Source of the DNA: Methylosarcina fibrata AML-C10
GTDB taxonomy: Bacteria; Pseudomonadota; Gammaproteobacteria; Methylococcales; Methylomonadaceae
Assembly (NCBI RefSeq): GCF_000372865.1
Contig: NZ_KB889965.1
Location: 765,902 to 829,901, forward strand
Length of the DNA stretch: 64,000 nt
Direction: 5' to 3'
Each line of letters opens with the position of its first letter. The first letter of the stretch is position 1. The notes under the pieces are model-generated. The model worked only from the letters and a program-made list of their open reading frames with translations. It searched no databases and was not told where the DNA came from. Made by a program: the position numbers and the translations under genes. Below are positions 45,522-55,780 of the stretch, one piece after another.

Positions 45522-46001
45522 ATGACTCCCCTGACTCTCGGCAGTTCCGCCCCGGATGTGGAAATCCCGGCCACCGGCGGCCAATCGATTAATTTAACAA
45601 ATTTTAAAGGCCGCTTCATCGTTTTATATTTTTATCCCAAAGACAGCACTCCCGGCTGTACGCTGGAAGGGCGCGATTTCGGCGCTCATATCGATCGCTT
45701 CCAGGCAATGAATGCCGTGGTTTTCGGTGTGTCCAGAGATTCGTTGCGATCTCATGAAAATTTCAAATGCAAACAGGCCTTTCCTTTCGACCTCTTGTCG
45801 GATCCGGACGAGACGTTGTGCCGTCTGTTCGACGTCGTCAAGATGAAAAACATGTACGGCAAACAGGTCAGAGGCATCGAGCGCAGCACTTTTTTATTCG
45901 ACCCTCAGGGCATTCTGGTACGCGAATGGCGCAAGGTGACGGTTAAAACCCACGTCGCCGAGGTGTTGCGGGCGCTCTCGGAACTTGCCGCCCCGCAATA
46001 A
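45522..46001 (+). CDS. bcp: BCP/PrxQ-type peroxiredoxin
   Basis: A 159-residue peroxiredoxin that reduces hydrogen and organic peroxides. The peroxidatic Cys is C46 in STPGCTLEG. The resolving Cys five residues later, found in E. coli BCP, is absent (Arg/Asp region), so it should act as a 1-Cys type or use another Cys (for example in FKCKQAF or ETLCRLF). FFKYPKD-like FYPKDSTPGC is present. It follows a GcvR-like gene by 7 nt. Confidence 0.92.
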   Translation: MTPLTLGSSAPDVEIPATGGQSINLTNFKGRFIVLYFYPKDSTPGCTLEGRDFGAHIDRFQAMNAVVFGVSRDSLRSHENFKCKQAFPFDLLSDPDETLCRLFDVVKMKNMYGKQVRGIERSTFLFDPQGILVREWRKVTVKTHVAEVLRALSELAAPQ

Positions 46002-46011
46002 GGCGGTTTTT
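45988..46011 (+). terminator. short intrinsic terminator at bcp stop
   Basis: CCGCC (45988-45992) and GGCGG (46002-46006) form a 5-bp GC stem whose 9-nt loop contains the bcp stop codon, followed by TTTTT (46007-46011). The stem is short but the layout is that of a rho-independent terminator. Confidence 0.45.
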
Positions 46012-46204
46012 CGCACGGTTGCGCCCGTTCCCGTCATTCATGTACCGAATCGCCATGCGCCGCCTTCTTTGTTCTTGAATGGTTCCGAATGTCCGACCTT
46101 TTCCGTGAACGACCGCCGCGGCAGGACGTCGAGCGCCGGCCGATCGATGGAATTTAAGCTAATCTATAAATTGATCCCACTTATCCCCGAGTTCCGTATT
46201 GTCG

Positions 46205-47623
46205 ATGAATATTAAAACCACCCCGGATAAAAAACTGTTTGTTTTGGATACCAACGTTCTCATTCACGATCCGTCGTCGATATTCCGCTTTCAGGAGCAT
46301 GACATCTTTATTCCGATGATCGTTCTGGAAGAACTGGACCATTTCAAGAAAGGCCTGACCGAAATGGCCCGTAACGTCCGCCAGGTCAGCCGCTTTCTCG
46401 ACGAGCTGATACGGGACGCCAACCAGCAAACCATCGAAGACGGCTTGCCCTTGTCGCTGATCGAACGCGGCGTGATTCCTGCCGAAGCCGACAGAATGGG
46501 GCGGCTGTATTTTCAAACCCGGGCCATGACCGGACTGCTCCCGGAAAGCATGCCCGGTCGTACGCCCGACAACTCGATCCTCGGCGTCGTTCTTGCCCTC
46601 AAGAAGCAATTGCCGAACGTCAATGTGATTCTGGTCTCCAAAGACATCAACATGCGCATCAAGGCGGCGACGCTTGATTTGCCGGCCGAAGATTACCACA
46701 ACGATCAGGTGCTCGAAGACATCGATCTATTGTACAGCGGCGCCGACGCACTGCCTGAGGATTTTTGGGAATTGCACGGCAGCAAGATGGAGTCCTGGCA
46801 GGAAAAAGGAAGAACGTTTTATCGGCTCGAAGCGCCTCTGGTGGCCGAATGGTATCCCAATCAATATCTTTACATCGAAAAGGACTCCAATTTCGAAGCC
46901 ATCGTCAGGGAATGCAATCAGCGTCAGGCGATTCTGGAACTGGCCAGGGATTACCGCAGCAAACACAACAACGTCTGGGGAATCACCGCCAAAAACCGCG
47001 AACAGAACTACGCATTCAATGTTTTGCTGGATCCTGAAATCGATTTCGTTACGCTCCTCGGCACCGCCGGAACCGGCAAGACTTTGCTGGCGCTGGCGGC
47101 GGGTTTGACGATGACGATGGAGCAGAAGCTTTATAACGAAATCATCATGACCCGGGAAACGGTGCCGATCGGAGAGGACATCGGTTTTCTACCCGGAACC
47201 GAGGAAGAAAAGATGGCGCCGTGGATGGGGGCGCTGATGGACAATCTGGAACTGCTGGGCAACCGCAGCGGCCGCAATGAATGGGAACAGAGCGCGACCA
47301 ACAATCTGTTGATGAACCGGGTGAAAATCCGCTCGCTCAACTTCATGCGGGGACGCACCCTGCTCAACCGCTACCTGATCATTGACGAGGCCCAGAACCT
47401 GACGGCGAAGCAGTTGAAAACCCTGATCACCCGCGCCGGTCCCGGAACCAAAATCATCTGCATCGGCAATCTTTCGCAAATCGATACGCCCTATTTGACG
47501 GCCACCACCTCCGGGTTGACGTATATCGTGGATCGCTTCAAACGATGGCCGCACAGCGCGCACATCACCTTGCGCCGCGGCGAGCGCTCGCGTCTGGCCG
47601 ATTACGCCTCGGAGACGCTGTAA
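46205..47623 (+). CDS. PIN-PhoH (YlaK-type) ATPase
   Basis: A 472-residue fusion of an N-terminal PIN RNase domain (about 8-140, LDTNVLIHDPSS with the first catalytic Asp) and a C-terminal PhoH-type ATPase (about 230-460). The P-loop is GTAGTGKT and Walker B is LIIDEAQN. PhoH2-like fusions are thought to unwind and cut RNA. The ATG at 46205 is preferred to the TTG at 46199. It probably stands alone, with the bcp terminator upstream. Confidence 0.92.
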   Translation: MNIKTTPDKKLFVLDTNVLIHDPSSIFRFQEHDIFIPMIVLEELDHFKKGLTEMARNVRQVSRFLDELIRDANQQTIEDGLPLSLIERGVIPAEADRMGRLYFQTRAMTGLLPESMPGRTPDNSILGVVLALKKQLPNVNVILVSKDINMRIKAATLDLPAEDYHNDQVLEDIDLLYSGADALPEDFWELHGSKMESWQEKGRTFYRLEAPLVAEWYPNQYLYIEKDSNFEAIVRECNQRQAILELARDYRSKHNNVWGITAKNREQNYAFNVLLDPEIDFVTLLGTAGTGKTLLALAAGLTMTMEQKLYNEIIMTRETVPIGEDIGFLPGTEEEKMAPWMGALMDNLELLGNRSGRNEWEQSATNNLLMNRVKIRSLNFMRGRTLLNRYLIIDEAQNLTAKQLKTLITRAGPGTKIICIGNLSQIDTPYLTATTSGLTYIVDRFKRWPHSAHITLRRGERSRLADYASETL

Positions 47624-47779
47624 CGGCGCTCATCCGTTCGTTCCCCGGCGCACAGGAAGAGAATCGGAGCGGGCGATTTCCGGTTCAAATCGTGGTCAGA
47701 ATGGTTTGTCCCCGTGCGCTGGAGCATTTTCACGTCGCGTGGCCGAATGAATTCGCCTCTGCAAGTGATAGGAAACGCT

Positions 47780-48880
47780 CTAATAATAGTCGTGCTTCTG
47801 ATCTCCGATTCGAGGCCAGGCCGTCAGCACCGCCTGGACGACGGTCGCTAAAGGAATGGCGAAAAATACGCCCCAGAAGCCCCATAGGCCGCCGAAAAAC
47901 AGGATGGCGACAATGATCGCGATGGCGTGCAGGTTGACGGCTTCGGAGAACAACAGGGGCACCAGAATGACGCCGTCCAGCATCTGAATGATCGAGTAGG
48001 CCATGAGCACATACATGAAGTCGTCTCCGCCCAGGCCCCACTGGAAATAAGCGATGCCCAGCACCGGAAAGGTCACCAGGGTGGCCCCGATATAAGGAAT
48101 GATCACCTGAAGGCCCATCAGGACCGCGAGCAACAAGGCGTAATTCAGCCCCATCGCCGCAAAGGTGGCATAGCTTACCACCAAGAGGATAAATACCTCG
48201 ACAATTTTTCCGCGCACGTAATTGCCGATCTGCGTGTTCACTTCATTCCAGACCCGTACCGACAAATAGCGGTCCCGCGGCAGAAACTGCACGAACCAGG
48301 CGATCAGCTTGTGTTTGTCCTTGAGAAAGAAAAAAACCATCATCGGCACGAGAAACAGATAAACCAACACGCTGACCAGGCCAACCACCGAGGCGGCCGA
48401 AGCCGACAGCATGTTTTGTCCGTAAATGATCAATTCCCTTTGCAGGGTATACAGCATTTCCAGGATTTTTCTTTCCGAAAAGAATTTAGGATACATTTTC
48501 GGCAGCCGCATGATCCCGGTTTGAGCTCTTTCGATGATCATCGGTATGTTTTGAATGAGTTCCATCGCCTGCTGGGAAATGATCGGAATGAGATAAAACA
48601 GTAAAAAGATCAGGCCGGCCATAAACACCGAAAACACCAGACAGACCGCCGGCAAGCGCGGTATTTTGTAACTTTCGGCCTTGGCCACCAGGCCTTCCAA
48701 TAAATAGGCGATGACGATTGAAGTAAATGCCGGCATCAGAATGTCTGACAAAGAGTAGATCAGAACGAAGCTGACTACCAAAATGATGGCTAATGATACC
48801 GCCTGAGGATTGGGCAGAATCCGCCTGAAATATTCCCGAAATAACTGTATGTTTACAAACTGGTTTTGAGGAGTCATCAA
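47780..48880 (-). CDS. AI-2E family (PerM-like) permease
   Basis: A 366-residue membrane protein with seven to eight spans. Family traits are an early pair of spans, the long periplasmic segment (about 90-160), and the conserved PYIGATLVTFPVLG and GFWGVFFAIPLATVVQAVL near the end. Some members export autoinducer-2 or Na+/H+; the substrate here is unknown. It converges on the PhoH gene. Starts at 48880 and 48877 are equivalent. Confidence 0.9.
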   Translation of the reverse strand: MMTPQNQFVNIQLFREYFRRILPNPQAVSLAIILVVSFVLIYSLSDILMPAFTSIVIAYLLEGLVAKAESYKIPRLPAVCLVFSVFMAGLIFLLFYLIPIISQQAMELIQNIPMIIERAQTGIMRLPKMYPKFFSERKILEMLYTLQRELIIYGQNMLSASAASVVGLVSVLVYLFLVPMMVFFFLKDKHKLIAWFVQFLPRDRYLSVRVWNEVNTQIGNYVRGKIVEVFILLVVSYATFAAMGLNYALLLAVLMGLQVIIPYIGATLVTFPVLGIAYFQWGLGGDDFMYVLMAYSIIQMLDGVILVPLLFSEAVNLHAIAIIVAILFFGGLWGFWGVFFAIPLATVVQAVLTAWPRIGDQKHDYY

Positions 48881-49057
48881 TGATAAATAATGGATAGGAA
48901 TGGCTGATTTTCTATTCTATCTCGACACGCTGCTCTAAACTCTTCTTTATTGGAAAGAAGGAATTGGACTTTGGCTGGTCGCGTGCCCGCCAAGGCAGGC
49001 GTCGAAACACATTGGAATCGGAATGAGGAAATTATACGGAAAAATACCGGAAAATTT

Positions 49058-50080
49058 ATGAAAATGCTTTACCCCTTGTTAATCAGTATCATCTTATGCA
49101 TCGGCGTGTTGTTGGGTTGTATGCCGATGATCTACCCCCCCGGAGAAAAAAACTACACGGCGCAATTGCTTGGAAACACCATCGTAACGGAAGACGGCGC
49201 CCGTTTGCCGTTAAGATTTTGGCTGCCGGAAACCGAGCCTAAGGCGGTTATCATTGCCTTGCACGGGTTCAACGACTACAGCCGGTTTTTCGATCAGCCG
49301 GGCCGCTTTTTCAGCAAGCAGGGGATTGCCAGTTTTGCCTACGATCAACGCGGTTTCGGGGCCGCTCCGAAACGCGGCCTGTGGGCCGGAAGCAAGGCCT
49401 ATGCCGACGATTTGAAAACCGCAGTGAGGCTGATCGCCCGGCGTTATCCGCAACTCCCCATTTATCTTTTGGGCGAAAGCATGGGGGGAGCCGTCATTAT
49501 CACGGCGATGAGCGGGAAGGACAGGCCCGAAGTGGCGGGAATCATTCTGGCCGCCCCGGCGTTATGGGCCAGAGAGACGATGCCCTGGTACCAGACCGGC
49601 TTGTTGTGGACGCTGGCGCACAGCTTGCCCTGGCTTACCCTGACCGGCGAGGGCGTTAAAGTGACGCCTTCCGACAATGTAGAGATGCTCCACGCTCTGG
49701 GCCGGGATCCCTGGGTGATCAAAAGTACCCGAGTGGAAACCTTGTACGGCCTGACCAATCTGATGGACAAAGCGTTCGACAGCGCCGGCTTGTTGCACGC
49801 CAATACACTGCTGCTTTACGGAGAGAAAGACGAAATCATTCCGAAAGAGCCGACTTATGCCTTTCTTCAACAGTTTTTGAGCGCCAGGCCTGCTACGGTG
49901 AAAACCGTTGCTTTTTATCAGAACGGCTATCATATGCTGCTTCGGGATCTGCAGGGAGAGACGATCTGGCAGGACATAACGGCATGGATCGAAGCCGGCT
50001 CCGGAAGATTGCCGTCGGGAGCCGATCAACGCGCCCAGATTCTGCTGGCGCCGTCCGCAGGCGACAAGCTGGAAAATTAA
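49058..50080 (+). CDS. lipoprotein alpha/beta hydrolase, monoacylglycerol-lipase type
   Basis: A 340-residue hydrolase with a signal sequence ending LLGC (Cys21), so probably an outer-membrane lipoprotein. The Ser hydrolase core is complete: oxyanion HGFNDYS, nucleophile GESMGG (about residue 147), Asp in GEKDEIIP and His in NGYHMLLRD. It resembles lysophospholipase/monoacylglycerol lipases. The ATG at 49058 is favoured; the frame is open further back to 48950 without a signal-like start. Substrate is inferred. Confidence 0.82.
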   Translation: MKMLYPLLISIILCIGVLLGCMPMIYPPGEKNYTAQLLGNTIVTEDGARLPLRFWLPETEPKAVIIALHGFNDYSRFFDQPGRFFSKQGIASFAYDQRGFGAAPKRGLWAGSKAYADDLKTAVRLIARRYPQLPIYLLGESMGGAVIITAMSGKDRPEVAGIILAAPALWARETMPWYQTGLLWTLAHSLPWLTLTGEGVKVTPSDNVEMLHALGRDPWVIKSTRVETLYGLTNLMDKAFDSAGLLHANTLLLYGEKDEIIPKEPTYAFLQQFLSARPATVKTVAFYQNGYHMLLRDLQGETIWQDITAWIEAGSGRLPSGADQRAQILLAPSAGDKLEN

Positions 50081-50192
50081 AAATCGGCCTCGACTCATCG
50101 CTTCGGCCGTTCTCGGCCGGTCTTTTCGGTTAAGTTCCGTCGGCAGGGCTGCCGGGCATAGCGGATGACAAAGAGCCGGGCAGGGCACCGCT

Positions 50193-51503
50193 TTAACGCC
50201 GGTGCCGGCGGTCCAGTTGCTTTAAATACTTGAGTTTTTCACCGATTTTAATCTCCAGCCCCCGGTCGACGGGCTGATAGTAACTTCTGTCCTGCAACGG
50301 TTCGGGAAAATAGTTTTCGCCCGCGGCATAGGCTTCGGCTTCGTCATGCGCATAGCGGTATTCCTTGCCGTAATCCAGCGCCTGCATCAAGGCGGTCGGA
50401 GCATTCCGCAAATGCACCGGCACTTCCAGACTGCCGTGCTGCCTGGCGTCCTGCATGGCCGCGTTATAGGCCTTGTAGACGGCGTTGCTTTTCGGCGCAC
50501 AAGCCAGATAAACGACCGCTTGCGCCAGGCTGAGTTCGCCTTCGGGACTGCCCAGACGTTCCTGCGCTTCCCAGGCATTGAGGGCGATTTGCAAGGCTCT
50601 CGGATCGGCATTGCCGATGTCTTCGGACGCGATCCGGACGATGCGGCGGGCCAGATAGGCCAGGTCGCAGCCGCCGTCGATCATCCGGCACAGCCAGTAC
50701 AGGGCGGCATCCGGGGAGCTGCCGCGTACCGATTTGTGCAGCGCCGAAATCTGATTGTAAAATTCGTCGCCCTGCTGATCGAAGCGCCGGACGCTGCCGC
50801 TCAGCACCTCGCGGGCGCAGGCTTCGTCGATGTTCCGGCTGTCGTGCGCGGCCGCGAGTTCTGCGGCCAGTTCCAGCAGATTCAACAATTTTCTGGCGTC
50901 GCCGTCGGCCGCCTGGGCAAATTGCCGCTTGACGTCCTCGCTCACGGCCAGACCCAGGCCGCCCAGACCTTTGCCGGAATCGGCAAGCGCCGCGTTCAGG
51001 ACCGTCAGCAGATCCTCGGCCGTCAATGACTTGAGCACGTACACCCGCGCTCTTGAGAGCAAGGCGTTGTTGAGGGCGAAAGAAGGATTTTCGGTGGTCG
51101 CTCCGACAAAATACACGGTGCCGTCTTCGACGTGCGGCAGAAAGGCATCCTGTTGGGATTTATTGAAACGATGCACTTCGTCGACGAACAACACCGTGCG
51201 CCGGTGTTGCGTCTGCTGAATCGATTTGGCTTCGGCGACGGCCGCCCTAATTTCCTTGACGCCGGCCAAAACCGCCGAAACCGGCATGAACTCGGCATCC
51301 GAATGTCGGGCGATCAGACGGGCCAGCGTGGTCTTTCCGGTGCCGGGCGGCCCCCAGAATATCATCGAATGCAGCCGGCCCGAGCGGATCGCTTCATACA
51401 GCGGCTTGCCGGCCGTCAGTATATGCTGCTGGCCGACGTATTCTTCCAATGAGTGGGGGCGCATCCGGTCGGCCAGCGGCTTGGTCAGGTCCTCAAACAT
51501 CAT
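50193..51503 (-). CDS. rarA: replication-associated recombination protein A
   Basis: A 436-residue AAA+ ATPase of the RarA/MgsA/WRNIP1 family. Walker A is [10 protein letters not shown], Walker [11 protein letters not shown], with sensor GATTENPSF and the C-terminal helical domain ([22 protein letters not shown]). It acts at stalled replication forks. It lies 72 nt after lolA on the same strand, the lolA-rarA order common in proteobacteria. Confidence 0.95.
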   Translation of the reverse strand: MMFEDLTKPLADRMRPHSLEEYVGQQHILTAGKPLYEAIRSGRLHSMIFWGPPGTGKTTLARLIARHSDAEFMPVSAVLAGVKEIRAAVAEAKSIQQTQHRRTVLFVDEVHRFNKSQQDAFLPHVEDGTVYFVGATTENPSFALNNALLSRARVYVLKSLTAEDLLTVLNAALADSGKGLGGLGLAVSEDVKRQFAQAADGDARKLLNLLELAAELAAAHDSRNIDEACAREVLSGSVRRFDQQGDEFYNQISALHKSVRGSSPDAALYWLCRMIDGGCDLAYLARRIVRIASEDIGNADPRALQIALNAWEAQERLGSPEGELSLAQAVVYLACAPKSNAVYKAYNAAMQDARQHGSLEVPVHLRNAPTALMQALDYGKEYRYAHDEAEAYAAGENYFPEPLQDRSYYQPVDRGLEIKIGEKLKYLKQLDRRHRR

Positions 51504-51575
51504 AAAGGCAAACGAGCATCCTTCGGCAAGCGGTCGAGGCCGTCCTCCGACGGCGGATCAGGCCTCCAATCCGGT

Positions 51576-52226
51576 TTATTTATCGGAAAAAACGTCCACT
51601 CCTTTCGGAGGCGTGAATTGGAAGAGCGTCTGTTTCAGCGGAGGATTGACGATGACATCGGAAAAATAAATGCGGGTCAACTGGCCGAAATTGTCGCTTA
51701 ATTCCATGCCGCCGAGGATCCCTTTGGTCAAGCCGATGAGGATGTATTTGAAAGTGCTTTCCTCGCTTTTCGGCGACAGCTTGATCCATTGCATGTCGCC
51801 GTCGATGCCCTGATCTTCCATGATAAAGTTATCTTCCAGCGAAATCTGTCCGCTTAACAGCAAGGCCGGGGTGGAGCCCAGCGACTCGTCCAGTTTTTTG
51901 ATGGTCACCTGTTCCAGATCGGTATCGTAAAACCAGACTTTGCCGGCATCGGCGACGATTTCCTGGGTAAAAGGCTTCTCGTAATTCCAGCGGAATTTTC
52001 CCGGCCTTTGCAGATAAAAAACGCCGTAGCTGGTCCTCACGGGATTGCCCGCTTCATTGAGCAGCACTTGTTTAAAATTCGCGCTGAGCGATTTTGAGGT
52101 CGCCAGAAAAGTTTTCAACTGCTGAATCGGCTTGTCTGCCGCCAAAGCCTGGCCGGTGCACGTCAGCCAGGCGATTAAGATCAGGTTGTAAAAATTGATT
52201 CTAGACATGGCAATCCCGTCGATCAT
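51576..52226 (-). CDS. lolA: outer membrane lipoprotein carrier LolA
   Basis: A 216-residue periplasmic chaperone that carries lipoproteins from LolCDE to LolB. It has a cleavable signal (ends TGQALA), then the family pattern SLSANFKQVLLNEAGNPV, FYLQRPGKFRWNYEKPF and GKVWFYDTDLEQVTIK. The ATG at 52226 overlaps the mrcB stop (TAATG), implying coupling; an ATG at 52208 gives a more usual signal peptide and may be the true start. Confidence 0.93.
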   Translation of the reverse strand: MIDGIAMSRINFYNLILIAWLTCTGQALAADKPIQQLKTFLATSKSLSANFKQVLLNEAGNPVRTSYGVFYLQRPGKFRWNYEKPFTQEIVADAGKVWFYDTDLEQVTIKKLDESLGSTPALLLSGQISLEDNFIMEDQGIDGDMQWIKLSPKSEESTFKYILIGLTKGILGGMELSDNFGQLTRIYFSDVIVNPPLKQTLFQFTPPKGVDVFSDK

Positions 52227-54565
52227 TATTGCGTAAATAAATCATTAAACCAGTTGCTATCCTGTTGGGTTCCCGGCGTCGGGCTGCACGAAGAATAAGC
52301 CGTCGGTTCGGAGCCGGAAATGTAAGGATAATTCCTGGCGCCTGGGCAGGTCTCGCCGGCCAGCAAGCCGTTGTAGGGATCCACCCAGACCATCTTGATG
52401 TTGTCGGGCGGAATCAGATCGACCGGTTGCGTCGAAATTTGCCGCATCAGAGCCGTCCAGACCTGCAGCGCGCCGGTGGCGCCGGTGAGCCCTGCCGGTT
52501 TGTTGTCGTCGCGTCCCACCCAGACCACCGATAGATAATCCCCGCTGTAACCGGCAAACCAACTGTCCTTGGCATCGTTGGTGGTGCCCGTTTTGCCGAC
52601 CAAGCCATACCCCGGAGGAAAGGCGGAATAAGCCGATTGGCCGGTGCCGCTCTGCATGACTTCCTGCAAAATGGTGTTGACGATGTAGGTCGCCGAAGGG
52701 TCGACGGCCTGCCGGACGGTGAAAGGATAACTTTGAAGACGCTCGCCGCTGGACGAAAGGACTCCTCTGATCGCTTTCAAAGGCGGCGAAAAACCGTCTC
52801 CGGCCAACGTTTGATACATTTGGGTCACTTCCATCGGGGTCAATTGCATGGCGCCCAACAGGAATGACGGATACAATTCCACCTTGCGGGTCACGCCCAT
52901 GTTTCTCAAGGTTTTGGCCGTTCGCGCAATGCCGACGTCCATGCCGATGCGGACCGTGGCGAGATTGTAGGATTTGGCTAGAGCGGTATGCAGGGGGACG
53001 GTGCCATGCTCCCTATTGTCGTAATTTTTAGGGCTCCAGTCGTTGCCGTTCGGACCCTTGACGAAAACGGCCGAATCGCTCACCGGCGAGGTGATGGTGT
53101 ACCGGTTCGGATACTCGAGCGCGCTGAGATAGACGACCGGCTTGATCAACGAGCCGATCGGCCTGACGGCGTCGAGGGCGCGGTTGAATCCCGATGCCGA
53201 ATTTTTCCGGCCGCTGGCCAGAGCGGCAATTTCACCGCTGTCCCGATGGGTTACGACGACCGCGGTTTCAAGATTTTTGGTCTTGGGCAGTTTTTCGAGC
53301 TGACTCAATTTGCTGGCGACCGTCTGTTCCAGCGTATCCTGAATCCGGGTATCCAGGGTAGTGAAAATGACCAGCCCTTCGGAGGTCAGGTCTTCCTCCC
53401 GGTAATCGCGTCTGAGCTGGCGCTTGACCAGATCCAGAAATCCCGGATAGCGGTTGGCCGAGCGATGGGTATTGGCGATCACGTTCAAGGGTTTGGCTTT
53501 GGCTTCTTCGGCTTGCTCGGTGCTCAGGTAGCCTTCCGCCGCCATCTCGTCCAGCACCAGATTGCGCCGTTGCAAAGACCGTTCGGGAAAGCGCCTCGGA
53601 TCGTATTCGGAGGGCCCCCGAACCAGCGCCACCAGGGTCGCCAGTTGTTCCATCGGAAGATTCTTCAAGGAACCGCCGAAATAAAATTCGCTGGCCAGAC
53701 CGAAGCCGTGGACGGCGCTGGCGCCGTCCTGGCCGAGATAGATTTCGTTTAAATAGGCTTCCAGAATTTCATTCTTGCTGTAGCGGTATTCCAGAATCAA
53801 CGCCATCAAGGCTTCTTTTACCTTTCGGGACAAACTGCGCTCGGACGTGAGGTAAAAGTTTTTAACCAGTTGTTGAGTGATGGTGCTGCCGCCCTGAACC
53901 ATGCCGCCGGCCCGCATGTTGTTCCACATCGCCCGGGCGATGCCGCGCAGGGAAATGCCGAAATGCTGGTAAAAATCCCGGTCCTCGGAAGCCAGGAGGC
54001 CCTTGATCAGCATGTCCGGAGCTTCTTCGAGCTTGATCAGAACCCGGTCTTCCTTGATGGTAGGGTAAAAGCTGCCGATCAGCACCGGATCCATACGGAT
54101 AATGGCAATGTCTTTTTTTTGCGTTAAATCGGTAACAGCGCTGATGCCCGATTGGTTAAAGTCGACGCGCAGGGTGGTACTCGGCTGCTTTTGGTCCAGA
54201 AAAGTAAAATCACGGGTTTTTACGATGATTCCTTGATCTTTTTTAAAAAAGGTGCCGTCCGCCGATAGAAGAGGATCGGTCCGATAGTGCAGTTGCCCCA
54301 GCAATTCCTCGAATTTGGCCTCCGTCAGGTTATAGCCGGCATAAAGTTCGACCGGATTCGCGTACACTCTGGCAGGAATCGCCCAGCGCTTGCCTTCGAA
54401 CTGTTTCCGGACGTTGTAATCGAGATAGCCGAGATAGCTGGTTAAAACAAACGCAAACCCGACAAGACCTATTAATAGAAGGGTTCCAAACCAGTGCGAG
54501 GCCCGACGGCCTCGGGGCTTTTTCGGATTGTATCGGGATCCACGCTTTTTAGCTCTTTCTGTCAT
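52226..54565 (-). CDS. mrcB: bifunctional penicillin-binding protein 1B
   Basis: A 779-residue class A PBP. A short basic cytoplasmic tail and one span (about 25-47) precede a UB2H-like region, the GT51 glycosyltransferase domain (catalytic Glu in ASEDRDFYQH, about residue 193; GGSTITQQLVKN) and the transpeptidase domain (active Ser in PIGSLIKP, about 470; KTGTTND). The enzyme polymerises and crosslinks peptidoglycan. Length is close to the E. coli protein. The lolA gene overlaps its stop. Confidence 0.95.
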   Translation of the reverse strand: MTERAKKRGSRYNPKKPRGRRASHWFGTLLLIGLVGFAFVLTSYLGYLDYNVRKQFEGKRWAIPARVYANPVELYAGYNLTEAKFEELLGQLHYRTDPLLSADGTFFKKDQGIIVKTRDFTFLDQKQPSTTLRVDFNQSGISAVTDLTQKKDIAIIRMDPVLIGSFYPTIKEDRVLIKLEEAPDMLIKGLLASEDRDFYQHFGISLRGIARAMWNNMRAGGMVQGGSTITQQLVKNFYLTSERSLSRKVKEALMALILEYRYSKNEILEAYLNEIYLGQDGASAVHGFGLASEFYFGGSLKNLPMEQLATLVALVRGPSEYDPRRFPERSLQRRNLVLDEMAAEGYLSTEQAEEAKAKPLNVIANTHRSANRYPGFLDLVKRQLRRDYREEDLTSEGLVIFTTLDTRIQDTLEQTVASKLSQLEKLPKTKNLETAVVVTHRDSGEIAALASGRKNSASGFNRALDAVRPIGSLIKPVVYLSALEYPNRYTITSPVSDSAVFVKGPNGNDWSPKNYDNREHGTVPLHTALAKSYNLATVRIGMDVGIARTAKTLRNMGVTRKVELYPSFLLGAMQLTPMEVTQMYQTLAGDGFSPPLKAIRGVLSSSGERLQSYPFTVRQAVDPSATYIVNTILQEVMQSGTGQSAYSAFPPGYGLVGKTGTTNDAKDSWFAGYSGDYLSVVWVGRDDNKPAGLTGATGALQVWTALMRQISTQPVDLIPPDNIKMVWVDPYNGLLAGETCPGARNYPYISGSEPTAYSSCSPTPGTQQDSNWFNDLFTQ

Positions 54566-54902
54566 AGCCTCTCGATCTATTGGGAATGCCGGAATGCATC
54601 ACGGCAGTTAAACCGGATATTATACATCATCAGGACTGGAAACCTCATGACGGATGAATGTATCAATTTCAGGATGAATGAAAAGTGAATAGAAGAAAAA
54701 GTTCTGCCGCTGCTTGATAAAAAGGAAAAATTTTCAATGGTTGGAGTCGTGTCTGTTTTGCCCCGAGAAGGCCTGGATTGTAAATTATTGGAACAATCCG
54801 ACTTTGAACTTTAAATTCGAAGATTAAATTCGAAGATTGACAAAGAACGGCTTCCGTTTCCTATTCCATTCTCAAAAAAATCCAAAAAACCGGCGGGGAG
54901 CA
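54566..54902. other. AT-rich non-coding gap
   Basis: About 340 bp between mrcB and the HEAT-repeat gene. It is AT-rich and includes a short tandem duplication at 54811-54836. Besides promoter space for mrcB nothing can be supported. Confidence 0.45.
54811..54836. repeat. 13-bp tandem duplication
   Basis: TTAAATTCGAAGA occurs twice head to tail (54811-54823 and 54824-54836), in the non-coding gap. It is probably a slippage or small duplication event. Confidence 0.6.
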
Positions 54903-55562
54903 TTATTCGCCGGCCAGAGCCAACGCCAATTCGGCAGCTTCTCTAATTTGCTCGTTTTTATCTTTGCTCAAGCTGCTCAATCGCTCGATCAACTGGGGAT
55001 CATCCACCTCGGATATCGATTCCAGAGTTAGGACGACGATATCGGAATTATTGTTTTCCAAGGCGGCAATCAATAGTCGTTGCCGCTCTTTTGCGTCTCC
55101 CCATTCGCTGATCTGAATGACCGCCTGCTCTCTGACATTCATGTCGGGATCGCCCAAAGCAAACAAAATACCTTCCTTTGCGTTATCGGTCGCGTATTCG
55201 CCTAGAGTCATGACGGCTAATTCCCGGTCTTCCGCCTCCTGATCGTTATGCAAAGAGTGCAAGGCTTCTTCGACCATTTGAAGGCTGTCGGGATCGTTTG
55301 CCGACTGTTTTGTAAAGGCCTGTTGTTCCGTTGCCGCCAGATATCGTTGCCGCAAAACTTGATTGAATGAGTTCGATCGGGAAGTTATTGAAGCGGGCTT
55401 TGAAGGCTGTTCCGGATGGCGGGTTCTAGCCGAATTACTGAAGGTTGAATAGACGGCTTTAATTTTCGCCGTTATGGGAGGGAAAAAATACGCTGCAAAC
55501 GGGATGGCAACGATCAATAGTATGAAGCGAGAAATAGCTTTCTTATTATTAACGCTCACCAT
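54903..55562 (-). CDS. HEAT-repeat protein with N-terminal membrane anchor
   Basis: A 219-residue protein: one N-terminal hydrophobic segment (about 11-28), a Ser/Pro-rich linker, and HEAT repeats from about 105 to the end (AVMTLGEYATDNAKEGILFAL, QAVIQISEWGD, LTLESISEVDDPQLIERL). It is likely anchored in the inner membrane with its repeats in the periplasm, for protein binding. A second HEAT protein lies beyond the next gene. The start is ATG 55562; no named family is seen. Confidence 0.75.
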   Translation of the reverse strand: MVSVNNKKAISRFILLIVAIPFAAYFFPPITAKIKAVYSTFSNSARTRHPEQPSKPASITSRSNSFNQVLRQRYLAATEQQAFTKQSANDPDSLQMVEEALHSLHNDQEAEDRELAVMTLGEYATDNAKEGILFALGDPDMNVREQAVIQISEWGDAKERQRLLIAALENNNSDIVVLTLESISEVDDPQLIERLSSLSKDKNEQIREAAELALALAGE

Positions 55563-55780
55563 TTTACATTAACTTGATGAAATTTATTAAAATTATTGAT
55601 TTTTATATAGAAGTTGATAGAGGAAATCATACTAAATATAATGATACCGGTTTGCGGCCGATTTCTGCGGGACCGAGAAATCGCAAACCGAAAGCTTAAT
55701 TTAACCGATTCGGATTGACAATAGGATAAGTTGAATTGGGCTATTTAAATAAAACTTATTAGAGAGGATGTGATAGAACT

